Positions 1 to 7,054 of a DNA stretch of 64,000 nt are shown one piece after another (within the stretch, counting starts at the first letter, position 1; each line of letters begins with the position of its first letter). Source of the DNA: Chitinophaga barathri (GTDB lineage: Bacteria > Bacteroidota > Bacteroidia > Chitinophagales > Chitinophagaceae); contig NZ_RMBX01000003.1 in assembly GCF_003807585.1 (NCBI RefSeq), forward strand, positions 1 through 64,000, written 5' to 3'. Below the pieces are notes generated by a model. The model was not told the DNA's origin, made no database searches, and worked only from the letters and a program-made list of their open reading frames with translations. Made by a program: the position numbers and the translations under genes.

Positions 1-84
1 GTCCGTAATAAACTCATTTACAGAATGTTTGCTGTCATAAAACGCCAAACGCCTTTTGATAAGAACTATTTAGCAGCGGCCTGA
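1..84 (+). CDS. C-terminal end of an IS110-like transposase (partial)
   Basis: Frame 1 is open from the window edge to a TGA at 82-84, giving 27 residues that begin VRNKLIYRMFAVIKR and continue with TPFDKNY. An RNKL..R.FAV.KR..PF pattern is what I recall from the extreme C-terminus of IS110/IS1111-family DEDD transposases; that family call is pattern recognition from a short tail, not a search. Only the end of the gene is inside the window, so neither the catalytic residues nor the element's other end can be seen. No gene follows on this strand for 2.7 kb, which fits the edge of a mobile element inserted beside the hydrolase gene. It could be intact outside the window or a remnant. Confidence 0.5.
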   Translation, partial: VRNKLIYRMFAVIKRQTPFDKNYLAAA

Positions 85-250
85 ATTTTTTTTTGGTAGT
101 CTCTTTATCTTAGAATACGCAATGACGGACTTTGCGCCAGCTTGGAGCACTAATGTGGAGGTTCAGCATCGAAGCAGGACGTTAGTCCGGATTCCAAACC
201 TCTGCACTTTCATTGCAGAGAATTTTAGTGTTAAAATAGTACCGGGAGGC
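85..250. other. Structured noncoding stretch after the transposase tail
   Basis: No ORF is supported here. Three stems are visible: 126-131 with 184-189 (cggact/agtccg), a 7-bp hairpin 200-206/214-220 (ctctgca/tgcagag, 7-nt loop) and 222-227/232-237 (atttta/taaaat, 4-nt loop). In the IS1111 branch of the IS110 family the noncoding RNA that guides target choice lies between the transposase gene and the right end, so this stretch may be such an RNA. The last hairpin could instead be a weak terminator. The right boundary of the element could not be located because the left end is outside the window. Confidence 0.3.
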
Positions 251-1108
251 TCATAAAAAATCAGTAATCAGCTTTAATACCTCATCAAAATTTGTCTCCA
301 GTGCCCAATGGCCACCATCAATGATATAGGTCTGGACATCCGGTAAGTCTTTCTTATAACAAGCAGCTTCTTTTATGTTAAAAAACACGTCATATTTGCC
401 CCAGATAACCAGGGCCGGAGGCTGGTAAGTACGGAAATAGTCCTGGAAGGCAGGGAACATCCTGAGGTTATCCGCAAAATCACAATTCAGTTCCCACTGC
501 ATATCAATATTACCCGGCCGCTTCATAAGATCCCAGTCAATCATCCACAATTCCGGGCTGACCGCGGGCAGTAATTCCTCGGGTAATCCCGCTGTATATT
601 GCGACCTGACGCCTTCTTCACTTAAGAACCCGGTCAGTTTTTCCTTTTTTTCGGGAGAGGGATTTTGCCAATAGTCTTTATATTCATCCCATTCCGGGCC
701 AATACCTTCATCGTATGCATTACCGTTCTGGAAAATTAGCTTCTCTATCTTTTCGGGATGGTTGATACACATCCTCAGGCCAATAGGGCATCCATAGTCA
801 TGGAGATAAATAGAAAAGCGCTTCAGGCCTATCGCATCCGTAAATTTGTCCATGTACACGGCTATATTCCTGAAAGTATATTCAAACTTATCTTTATCCG
901 GGAAAGCACTGAACCCAAATCCGGGAAAATCAGGGGCAACCAGGTAAAACCGGTCGGACAGGGCGGTCATCAGGTTTTTAAACATGACCGATGAGGTGGG
1001 GAATCCATGCAAAAGCAATAGTGCTGGATTTTTTCTGTCTCCGGCCTCCCTGTAGAAAATATCAATGCCGTCAACTTTAATTGATTTATTTAAGATTTGC
1101 CTGGCCAT
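251..1108 (-). CDS. Alpha/beta hydrolase, epoxide hydrolase / haloalkane dehalogenase type
   Basis: The 285-residue protein has the alpha/beta hydrolase order: an oxyanion-hole HGFP at residues 34-37, the nucleophile elbow HDYG with Asp104 in the position that epoxide hydrolases and haloalkane dehalogenases use, a WGKYD segment likely carrying the acid, and the catalytic His267 in GGHWAL. An aspartate rather than a serine nucleophile argues against an esterase. Length is usual for the family and there is no signal peptide, so it should act in the cytoplasm on small epoxides, halides or related esters; the substrate cannot be told. It starts MARQILNKSI and stands alone, with the transposase tail downstream and an unrelated gene upstream on the same strand 137 bases away. 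Confidence 0.88.
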   Translation of the reverse strand: MARQILNKSIKVDGIDIFYREAGDRKNPALLLLHGFPTSSVMFKNLMTALSDRFYLVAPDFPGFGFSAFPDKDKFEYTFRNIAVYMDKFTDAIGLKRFSIYLHDYGCPIGLRMCINHPEKIEKLIFQNGNAYDEGIGPEWDEYKDYWQNPSPEKKEKLTGFLSEEGVRSQYTAGLPEELLPAVSPELWMIDWDLMKRPGNIDMQWELNCDFADNLRMFPAFQDYFRTYQPPALVIWGKYDVFFNIKEAACYKKDLPDVQTYIIDGGHWALETNFDEVLKLITDFL

Positions 1109-1245
1109 ATGTTAGGTTATTGGTCCACAAATCTCCGCGAAAAACCATGCCATTTGAAATGTGGAGCTAAGTGCAACAAGTATACCCTGGCGCTACTGAC
1201 GTTTATGAAGCAGACCGGCAAACAAAACTGCTGTAAAGCCAGCGA

Positions 1246-2169
1246 TTATTCCATTACCCTCTTCAATAATTCCAATCCAAACCCCGAGATCAGCAAACGT
1301 TCCTTCCTGTTACCGAGTAATTGTTGTGTCCAGGTGGTGAAGCCGCCGTCCGCGATCTCCCATTCCTGCTCTTTTACCCGGATCACGACTTTGAATTGCA
1401 GGCCGGAATAGTAGTTGTTTTCCATGTTGTCCTCAATGGCTTCGACTTGCAGTCCGGGGAGCCGTTCCGTCAAATACCGGGTAATGGTTTCCACAAGGCC
1501 CTGGCCGTCCGTATATCCTTCACGGCGTTTAAAACGCAGGTGCATTTCGCCGATGCCATACACCTCTTTCAGCAGGGCCTGCCATGCCAGGGTATGTTTA
1601 TACATGCTTTCGCATTCGAAGCGGTAACCGCCGCTGTCCGTACCGGCGGACACCAGGCAGGCGATCGTAAAATGCGGGGTAAAAGCTTTGGAGAGCGGCG
1701 GTTGCGTGCGGATGTGGCGCTGCACCGTACAAAGATCCATGTCCGAAGTGAAGCCCTGCTGTTTGTGCTCCGCGATGTGCAGCGCGAGCGCATTCGTAGC
1801 GTCCGCCAATACCTCCGCTCCTCTCGTGGCGCTCATAACCTTTTCCTGGTTTACGGTACCCAGCACGGAGCAACTGCCCAGCTGGGCCACCGGCGATAAG
1901 ATCATTGCTTTAAAATGTACACCTTCCAGCACACGGAGCGCAGCCAGCTGTATTTCCGTCAATGCCACGGCATCCATATCCGAGGGTTTCACGAAACGGT
2001 TCTGTTTGTACAGGCTCAGCAGGCCCGGCGCAGTAAGGGCGGCCGAGCGGCGGTTGAACACTTCCAGCAGCAGGGAGTTAAAATCAGCCCCTGGCATCTC
2101 TGCCAGGGCATCAACGATATTTTTCCCCTTACATTTTTCGATGATGCGGTTTATAATTTGCTGATCCAT
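1246..2169 (-). CDS. Orphan protein resembling the HisRS/HisZ class II synthetase core
   Basis: A 307-residue soluble protein with no signal peptide. I do not recognise it as a named enzyme. Its C-terminal third follows the order of the histidyl-tRNA synthetase family: a YYSGLQF segment where HisRS has YYTG.VFE, then DGGFTTWTQQLLG where HisRS has GGRYDGL...LGG, then GFGLELLKRV where HisRS has GFG.GLERL. A middle segment with TRGAEVLADATNALAL also looks synthetase-like. It lacks an obvious anticodon-binding domain and is shorter than HisRS (about 420-450 residues). HisZ, the regulatory paralogue in histidine synthesis, is an alternative, but no his genes are near. The resemblance is inferred by eye. 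Function unknown. Confidence 0.75.
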   Translation of the reverse strand: MDQQIINRIIEKCKGKNIVDALAEMPGADFNSLLLEVFNRRSAALTAPGLLSLYKQNRFVKPSDMDAVALTEIQLAALRVLEGVHFKAMILSPVAQLGSCSVLGTVNQEKVMSATRGAEVLADATNALALHIAEHKQQGFTSDMDLCTVQRHIRTQPPLSKAFTPHFTIACLVSAGTDSGGYRFECESMYKHTLAWQALLKEVYGIGEMHLRFKRREGYTDGQGLVETITRYLTERLPGLQVEAIEDNMENNYYSGLQFKVVIRVKEQEWEIADGGFTTWTQQLLGNRKERLLISGFGLELLKRVME

Positions 2170-2237
2170 ATGCTATCATTCGTGATCTGAATTAATGTCG
2201 GATAATCACAAGGACCTGTGAAAAGCCAGGCATCCAT

Positions 2238-2741
2238 TTACCTGAATTCACGGATCTCCAGCTTAGTAAAATAAGACAAACTTCCAGCGATATGTTTAGA
2301 CTCGTCTTCACCGAGGTCCCGTACTATAAATATCTTATTATTTTCCCCTGAAACATAAATCCCATATATGGCTCTTCCCCACGAATTACTATATACACTA
2401 ACCCTGATAAAATATACTGCCGGGTCTAAGGAGTACGCTCTCCCGTTTATATCGTATTCAATCTCACCCTTCCGCTGAATAGAAATATCAACGTCCTGTT
2501 TATACCTCCATAATTTGTACAACCAGATAAAAAGAATAATCGTTGCCGGAATCGAAATATTTCGTGTGCTTGTCCAAAACCCTTCAACAGTGAAGCCATT
2601 CGTAAACAAATACGAAAAGCCTATGGCCGCAAAGATCAATACTCCTGTAATATATCTAAACTTTCTCCCCCTGCGGGGTTTTGCCAGGCGCCATTCATCG
2701 CTCCCCATCGAAATTACATTCGTTATATTCTTTAGATCCAT
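2238..2741 (-). CDS. Small two-helix membrane protein, unknown function
   Basis: 167 residues. A basic patch (KPRRGRKFR) precedes a first hydrophobic segment around residues 31-50, and a second lies near residues 80-96, with a short extracytoplasmic link between them. The remaining 70 or so residues form a soluble, probably beta-rich C-terminal part that could be a PH-like domain, but I cannot assign it. No signal peptide and no catalytic motif. It ends 68 bases upstream of the HisRS-like gene on the same strand; the start MDLKNITNVI faces away from the DNA glycosylase gene, which is divergent 104 bases off. Unknown function. Confidence 0.7.
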   Translation of the reverse strand: MDLKNITNVISMGSDEWRLAKPRRGRKFRYITGVLIFAAIGFSYLFTNGFTVEGFWTSTRNISIPATIILFIWLYKLWRYKQDVDISIQRKGEIEYDINGRAYSLDPAVYFIRVSVYSNSWGRAIYGIYVSGENNKIFIVRDLGEDESKHIAGSLSYFTKLEIREFR

Positions 2742-2832
2742 TTTTGCCGTTTCATTATAACTCCTAAAATACCAGATAAATTCATGAATTCAAGTAGTTG
2801 GCTTGAATAAAAGCAACAAACAGGATTTTCTT

Positions 2833-2840
2833 TAATTTTG
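2833..2840 (+). promoter_or_regulatory. TAnnTTTG -7 box abutting the glycosylase start
   Basis: TAATTTTG matches the Bacteroidota -7 consensus TAnnTTTG exactly and ends only five bases before the ATG at 2846. If used, transcription would begin at or next to the start codon, giving a leaderless or nearly leaderless mRNA. No convincing -33 TTTG element is seen at the usual spacing, which lowers confidence. Confidence 0.4.
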
Positions 2841-2845
2841 CCCGC

Positions 2846-3928
2846 ATGGACCCACTGAAGGAAATGTTCAACAAAGAGTTTTACCGGCATTTTGCAAAAG
2901 CGTTTGGCGAAGCGGACAGGAATTTTAATACCGGCGCATTTGTAAAAGACGTCACCCGCGACATGGAAGGGCTTTCCCTGAACGGCAGGCTGAGAAATAC
3001 TTCCGTGGTGCTGCATAAACACTTGCCGGAAGATTTTCAAAAAGCCATCACGATCATCTACAAAGCCGCTCCTTCCCTTCAGACCGGCTACACCGCCCTG
3101 GTGCTCCCCGATTTTGTAGCCCTTTACGGTAAAGCTGATTTCGACCTTTCCATGGAAGCGCTCAAACACTTCACCCAACTTGGCTCTTCCGAATTTGCTA
3201 TCCGCGAGTTCCTGAAAACGGACCTCAGTAAAACGCTGAAAGTGATGAACAAATGGGCGGAAGATAAAAACCCTCACGTCAGGAGGCTCGCCTCAGAAGG
3301 CAGCAGGCCCAGGCTGCCCTGGTCTTTTAAGCTGGATGAGATCATCAAAAAACCAACGCTTACACAACCCATCCTGGAGAAACTGAATGCGGACAACGAG
3401 CTGTACGTGCGCAAATCCGTGGCCAATCACCTGAACGATCATTCCAAAGACAATACGGCATATATGCTGCAACTGGTGAAAGCCTGGGACAAAAACCACC
3501 AGCATACCGCCTGGATCATCAAACACGCCATCCGCACCCTGATCAAAAAAGGTGACAAAGACGCGCTGATGATCTTCGGGTTCGGGGAAGATGTAAAAGT
3601 GAAGCTGCAAAAGTTTTCTATCGATAAAACCGCGCTGCGGCTGGGGGAAACGCTGCAATTCAGTTTCCGGCTGGCCAGTGAAAGCGATGCCCCGCAGAAA
3701 CTCGTGATCGACTACGCCGTGCATTACGCAAAATCCTCCGGCGCTCTATCGAAAAAAGTGTTCAAGCTGAAAGAAGTGACCCTGCAACCGGGGGAAACGA
3801 TCGATGTCAGCAAAAAGCAGTTATTCCAGGACCTGACCACGCGGAAACATTACGCGGGCAAACACCTGCTGGAGATCATCGTGAACGGGAAAATGATGGG
3901 GAGTAAGGGTTTCAGCCTGGAGGTCTGA
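2846..3928 (+). CDS. AlkC-type DNA alkylation repair glycosylase
   Basis: 360 residues. The first ~250 are helical HEAT-like repeats of the AlkC/AlkD DNA glycosylase superfamily, including the characteristic RRLASEGSRPRLPW segment and repeats such as NELYVRKSVANHLND. The last ~100 residues, after the HEAT region, are beta-rich (VKLQKFSIDKTALRLGETLQ onwards) and look like the C-terminal immunoglobulin-like domain that separates AlkC from the shorter AlkD. Such enzymes excise alkylated bases, for AlkC chiefly 3-methyladenine and 3-methylcytosine, without extruding the base fully. The start MDPLKEMF is chosen by the family and by the promoter box just upstream. The gene is monocistronic and ends convergent with the next gene only four bases away. 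Confidence 0.85.
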   Translation: MDPLKEMFNKEFYRHFAKAFGEADRNFNTGAFVKDVTRDMEGLSLNGRLRNTSVVLHKHLPEDFQKAITIIYKAAPSLQTGYTALVLPDFVALYGKADFDLSMEALKHFTQLGSSEFAIREFLKTDLSKTLKVMNKWAEDKNPHVRRLASEGSRPRLPWSFKLDEIIKKPTLTQPILEKLNADNELYVRKSVANHLNDHSKDNTAYMLQLVKAWDKNHQHTAWIIKHAIRTLIKKGDKDALMIFGFGEDVKVKLQKFSIDKTALRLGETLQFSFRLASESDAPQKLVIDYAVHYAKSSGALSKKVFKLKEVTLQPGETIDVSKKQLFQDLTTRKHYAGKHLLEIIVNGKMMGSKGFSLEV

Positions 3929-3931
3929 GTT

Positions 3932-4612
3932 CTACCAGAATTTCCACCAGGGCCGTTTTGCTCCGGAGGCCTGTTGCGATCCTGCTTCCGGAAATGTCAT
4001 TTCGGAAATATTTAAATCAACCCCTTCCCATTTTTCAGTTAAAGTTTTGCCGATCACGTCCTGTTTTACGAGATAATAATTCCTGTCCACCGGATCACTG
4101 AAGAGCTCAAAACCAAGCCCATTACAGAAATTCTCCAGGTCGCTCTGACCGAACCGCACGTTTGCGAATCCATATTCATCCTCACCGGGGAAAAACGCGC
4201 TTTCAAAAGGGAACAATTCGCCGCGGTCGATGTATTCTTCAGGATTATCGCCAAATCCTTCCAGCTCCCGCCTGAATACGCCATCTTCAAAAAGCAGCAG
4301 GTAATAATAGTCAGATGTGCTCTGCCCGATTATTTGCAAGGCCTGTGTCCGAAATTGAGCAGACATCATTTTGACCCAATCAGGTAGTTTGGAGAAGGAA
4401 TTAAGGTGTACGCGCACCCAGCCGTTTTTCATATCCTCCGTTACCAAATAGCTGGGCAATGCCTGTTCATCTTCCAATATCAGCGAATAACAATTATCCA
4501 GTTCTTTATCGCCGCATGGCTCCGCTTCGCCGGTACCGGCAAGCTCTTTCAAAAACGAAGCTACTTCCTGATGATTGTCGTGTTTTACAAATAAATGCAG
4601 CCAGGTGCCCAT
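3932..4612 (-). CDS. Hypothetical acidic cytoplasmic protein
   Basis: 226 residues, no signal peptide or membrane segment. It is acidic and aromatic-rich, with a serine/glycine/lysine linker near the end and a terminal WWKFW motif. I do not recognise a family. It is convergent with the AlkC gene (three bases between stops), and no terminator is evident there. Upstream is the terminator of the large utilisation operon, so it should have its own promoter between about 4613 and 4645. Confidence 0.7.
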   Translation of the reverse strand: MGTWLHLFVKHDNHQEVASFLKELAGTGEAEPCGDKELDNCYSLILEDEQALPSYLVTEDMKNGWVRVHLNSFSKLPDWVKMMSAQFRTQALQIIGQSTSDYYYLLLFEDGVFRRELEGFGDNPEEYIDRGELFPFESAFFPGEDEYGFANVRFGQSDLENFCNGLGFELFSDPVDRNYYLVKQDVIGKTLTEKWEGVDLNISEMTFPEAGSQQASGAKRPWWKFW

Positions 4613-4644
4613 AGGTGTATAGAGATTTTATGGGCTGAAAGTAA

Positions 4645-4678
4645 TAAAAAAACCGGGGAAACCTCACAGCTCCCCGGT
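4645..4678 (-). terminator. Terminator closing the utilisation operon
   Basis: An 8-bp GC-rich stem (accgggga at 4652-4659 with tccccggt at 4671-4678) is followed, read on the minus strand, by a run of U residues (A-run 4645-4652 on plus). It sits 16 bases past the stop of the phosphodiesterase gene, the last gene of the operon. Confidence 0.8.
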
Positions 4679-4693
4679 CGTGCACATTCAAAT

Positions 4694-5638
4694 TTATTTC
4701 CTGAAATACTTCGCCTTGGAAGAAGCCGCCTGCTGCAGGGAACTGAGCGCCGCGCCCGATTCAATGCCAAGGTCCGCTTCGATCACATCCGCGCCCTGCC
4801 TCACCAGGTTCAGATAACCCGCTTCCAGCTCCGCCGCGGTGATCTTGCCGTTCATAAACTGCCGGTCGATATTGCGGGAGCTGCCCAAAATGCACATCGC
4901 TCCGCGTTTGTGTATCTCGCTGAACATGTTTTTGTCCTGTGGCATATCATGGCTCACAAAACCGATCATATTTTCCCAGGGCACGCCGCATTTGTCCAGC
5001 TCCGCGATCTGCTCCGGTTTGGCCGCCATTACTTCCATCACGATGTCTTTGCTCACTTTGTAACATTTCTGGATATCTTCGATGGAGTACGCGATAATGA
5101 TCGCGCTGCCTTCCGCTTTATGCTCCACCACTTTGCCCGCCCGCACATCGATAGGTACATCCTTCGCGTCGATCACGAGGATGGTTTTGCCCTTCGCCCA
5201 TTCCAACGCTTCATCCAGCGTGGGGATCGTGAAGTTGGTCAGATTGCCTTCCGTGTCTTTCAGGCGAAGTTTTTTCAGCTCGGCCAGCGTATGGTCCACG
5301 ACTCTGCCGGTGCCGTTCGTAGTGCGTTCCAGGTTGGGGTCATGCATCAGCACGATCTTCCCGTCTTTGGTAAAACGCGGGTCTATCTCCAGCGTGGCCG
5401 GGCAATGAGAAAGGGTGTTCTCAAACGTTGCGATACAGTTTTCCGGAAACCCTTTACGCGGGCCGCCGCGGTGAGCGCTCACGAAAGGCAGGCGGTCCGG
5501 CGTGTATTTAAAGAAGTCTTTGATCTCCCCTGCGTTGCCGGTATGGATGGTATGCAGCTGCGCGGGCTGGCGGAAACCAAATATCATGGCCTGCATCAGC
5601 AGGAAAAGTACCGGTATAATGTATTTACTCTTCAACAT
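4694..5638 (-). CDS. Secreted glycerophosphodiester phosphodiesterase
   Basis: 314 residues with an N-terminal export signal (hydrophobic 7-21). The GDPD signature is complete: His56-Arg57 in SAHRGG, Glu66-Asn67, the metal-ligand pair Glu84/Asp86 in LEIDPR, and His99-Asp100 in VLMHDP, all at the N-terminal end of a TIM barrel. Such enzymes hydrolyse glycerophosphodiesters to glycerol 3-phosphate and an alcohol. It is the last gene of the SusCD operon, nine bases after the sulfatase, so in this setting it probably acts in the periplasm on a phosphodiester-linked group of the imported polymer, or scavenges phosphate from it; that role is inferred from position. Followed by a terminator. Confidence 0.9.
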   Translation of the reverse strand: MLKSKYIIPVLFLLMQAMIFGFRQPAQLHTIHTGNAGEIKDFFKYTPDRLPFVSAHRGGPRKGFPENCIATFENTLSHCPATLEIDPRFTKDGKIVLMHDPNLERTTNGTGRVVDHTLAELKKLRLKDTEGNLTNFTIPTLDEALEWAKGKTILVIDAKDVPIDVRAGKVVEHKAEGSAIIIAYSIEDIQKCYKVSKDIVMEVMAAKPEQIAELDKCGVPWENMIGFVSHDMPQDKNMFSEIHKRGAMCILGSSRNIDRQFMNGKITAAELEAGYLNLVRQGADVIEADLGIESGAALSSLQQAASSKAKYFRK

Positions 5639-5647
5639 GTCTGTTCA

Positions 5648-7051
5648 TTATTTTTTATATGGAAAATACGATGCATCCGCTACTGTGGCTTTTTTCAGTA
5701 TCTCTTCCACCTGCTTAACCGTTCCGGGATTGGCGGCGGCTACGTCCGTGGTTTCCGATGCATCCGTTGATAGGTCGTATAGCTCAGGTGGATTTATTTT
5801 CCCGTCGGGCATACTTTTGATGACGGCCTTCCATTTGCCCATCCTTACAGCGCGGCAGTCCAGCCAGTTCCTCGGCAGCGTGGCGCCAGGTTTGGCCCAG
5901 TCGTAATTGTAGGTGTAAAACTCCCAGTAAAGATACGGACGTTCTTTCTGCCCGGGTTTCCCCGTCCAGTTGTTGTACAGCGAGATGCCGTCTAAACCGG
6001 CGGGCGCTTTGATGCCGGCCGCTTCGCAGATAGAGGGCAGCAGGTCCCAGGCGGCGGTAGGCTGTGCGGACAGGGTGCCCGGTTCGATCTTCCCGGCCCA
6101 GTTCGCGATCAGCGGGCCGCGTATGCCGCCTTCGTACAGGCTGGTCTTTTGTCCCCGTGAAGCGCCGTTGCTTTTGAAGAATTTCCCGAAAGCGGGATTG
6201 GCGCCGTTGTCGCTGGTAAAGATGATAAGCGTGTTTTTGTCCAGGCCTTTTTCTTTCAGCGTTTGCAGGATGCGGCCAATGTCCGCGTCCAGCAGGGAGA
6301 TCATGGCGGCGTAGTTTTTCATCTGCTCCGGCCAGTTTTTATCCGCATACGCTGAATTGTCCGGGATCACGTGTTTGCCATGCGGGATCGTGTAAGGCAG
6401 GTACAGGAAAAACGGTTCGTCCTTTTTGGTGTTGCCCAGGAACTGCATCGTTTTTTGTACGAACAAGTGGTGGCTGTATGCGCCTTCTTTTCCATCGGCG
6501 TTTTCCGGCAGCATTATTTTCCGGCCGTTCTCGTACAGGAAGGGCGGGTAATAGTTATGCGCCTGGATCTGGTCCAGGTATCCATAACTGTAATCGAAGC
6601 CCTGCTTTTCAGGTCCGTGCTGCTCCCCTCCCAGCCCCCATTTGCCGACGAGGCCGGTATGATACCCGGCGCTTTTCAGCAGCTCGGCTACCGTCACCTT
6701 TTCCGATGGCATGGGCGGGTCTTCCTGCTGATCCGTCAGGAAGTTGCCGCGTATCGCGGTGTGGCCGGTATGTTTACCGGTGAGCATAGCTTCCCGCGAG
6801 GGCGCGCATACTGTACTGCCCGTATAGTGGGAAGTGAACCGCATGCCGCCGCGGGCAAGCGCATCGATGTTTGGCGTGTGTATCATTTGCTGGCCATAGC
6901 AGCCCAGGTCCCCATACCCCATATCGTCCGCCAGTATGAGGATGATGTTGGGCTTTTCTGAAACCGTTTTGCCGGCGGGCGTGCCTGAAAAGCACAGCCC
7001 GGCCAGCAAAATGATACAGGATCCGCTGAATAATAATCTTTTTTTATGCAT
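5648..7051 (-). CDS. Exported arylsulfatase-type sulfatase (Cys-type)
   Basis: 467 residues with a signal peptide (positive start MHKKR, hydrophobic to about 22). The metal ligands Asp42-Asp43 lie in ILADDMGYGDLGCYG, and the sulfatase signature CAPSR at 82-86 followed by EAMLTGKHTG carries Cys82, which must be oxidised to formylglycine. The middle contains TGLVGKWGLGG and the C-terminal half TSDNGAN, both usual in family S1 sulfatases. It removes sulfate esters; the exact sugar is not readable. It follows the GH74-like gene by three bases and precedes the phosphodiesterase by nine, so it is cotranscribed with SusCD. No formylglycine-generating enzyme is in the window, so maturation must be supplied from elsewhere. 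Confidence 0.92.
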   Translation of the reverse strand: MHKKRLLFSGSCIILLAGLCFSGTPAGKTVSEKPNIILILADDMGYGDLGCYGQQMIHTPNIDALARGGMRFTSHYTGSTVCAPSREAMLTGKHTGHTAIRGNFLTDQQEDPPMPSEKVTVAELLKSAGYHTGLVGKWGLGGEQHGPEKQGFDYSYGYLDQIQAHNYYPPFLYENGRKIMLPENADGKEGAYSHHLFVQKTMQFLGNTKKDEPFFLYLPYTIPHGKHVIPDNSAYADKNWPEQMKNYAAMISLLDADIGRILQTLKEKGLDKNTLIIFTSDNGANPAFGKFFKSNGASRGQKTSLYEGGIRGPLIANWAGKIEPGTLSAQPTAAWDLLPSICEAAGIKAPAGLDGISLYNNWTGKPGQKERPYLYWEFYTYNYDWAKPGATLPRNWLDCRAVRMGKWKAVIKSMPDGKINPPELYDLSTDASETTDVAAANPGTVKQVEEILKKATVADASYFPYKK

Positions 7052-7054
7052 GGT

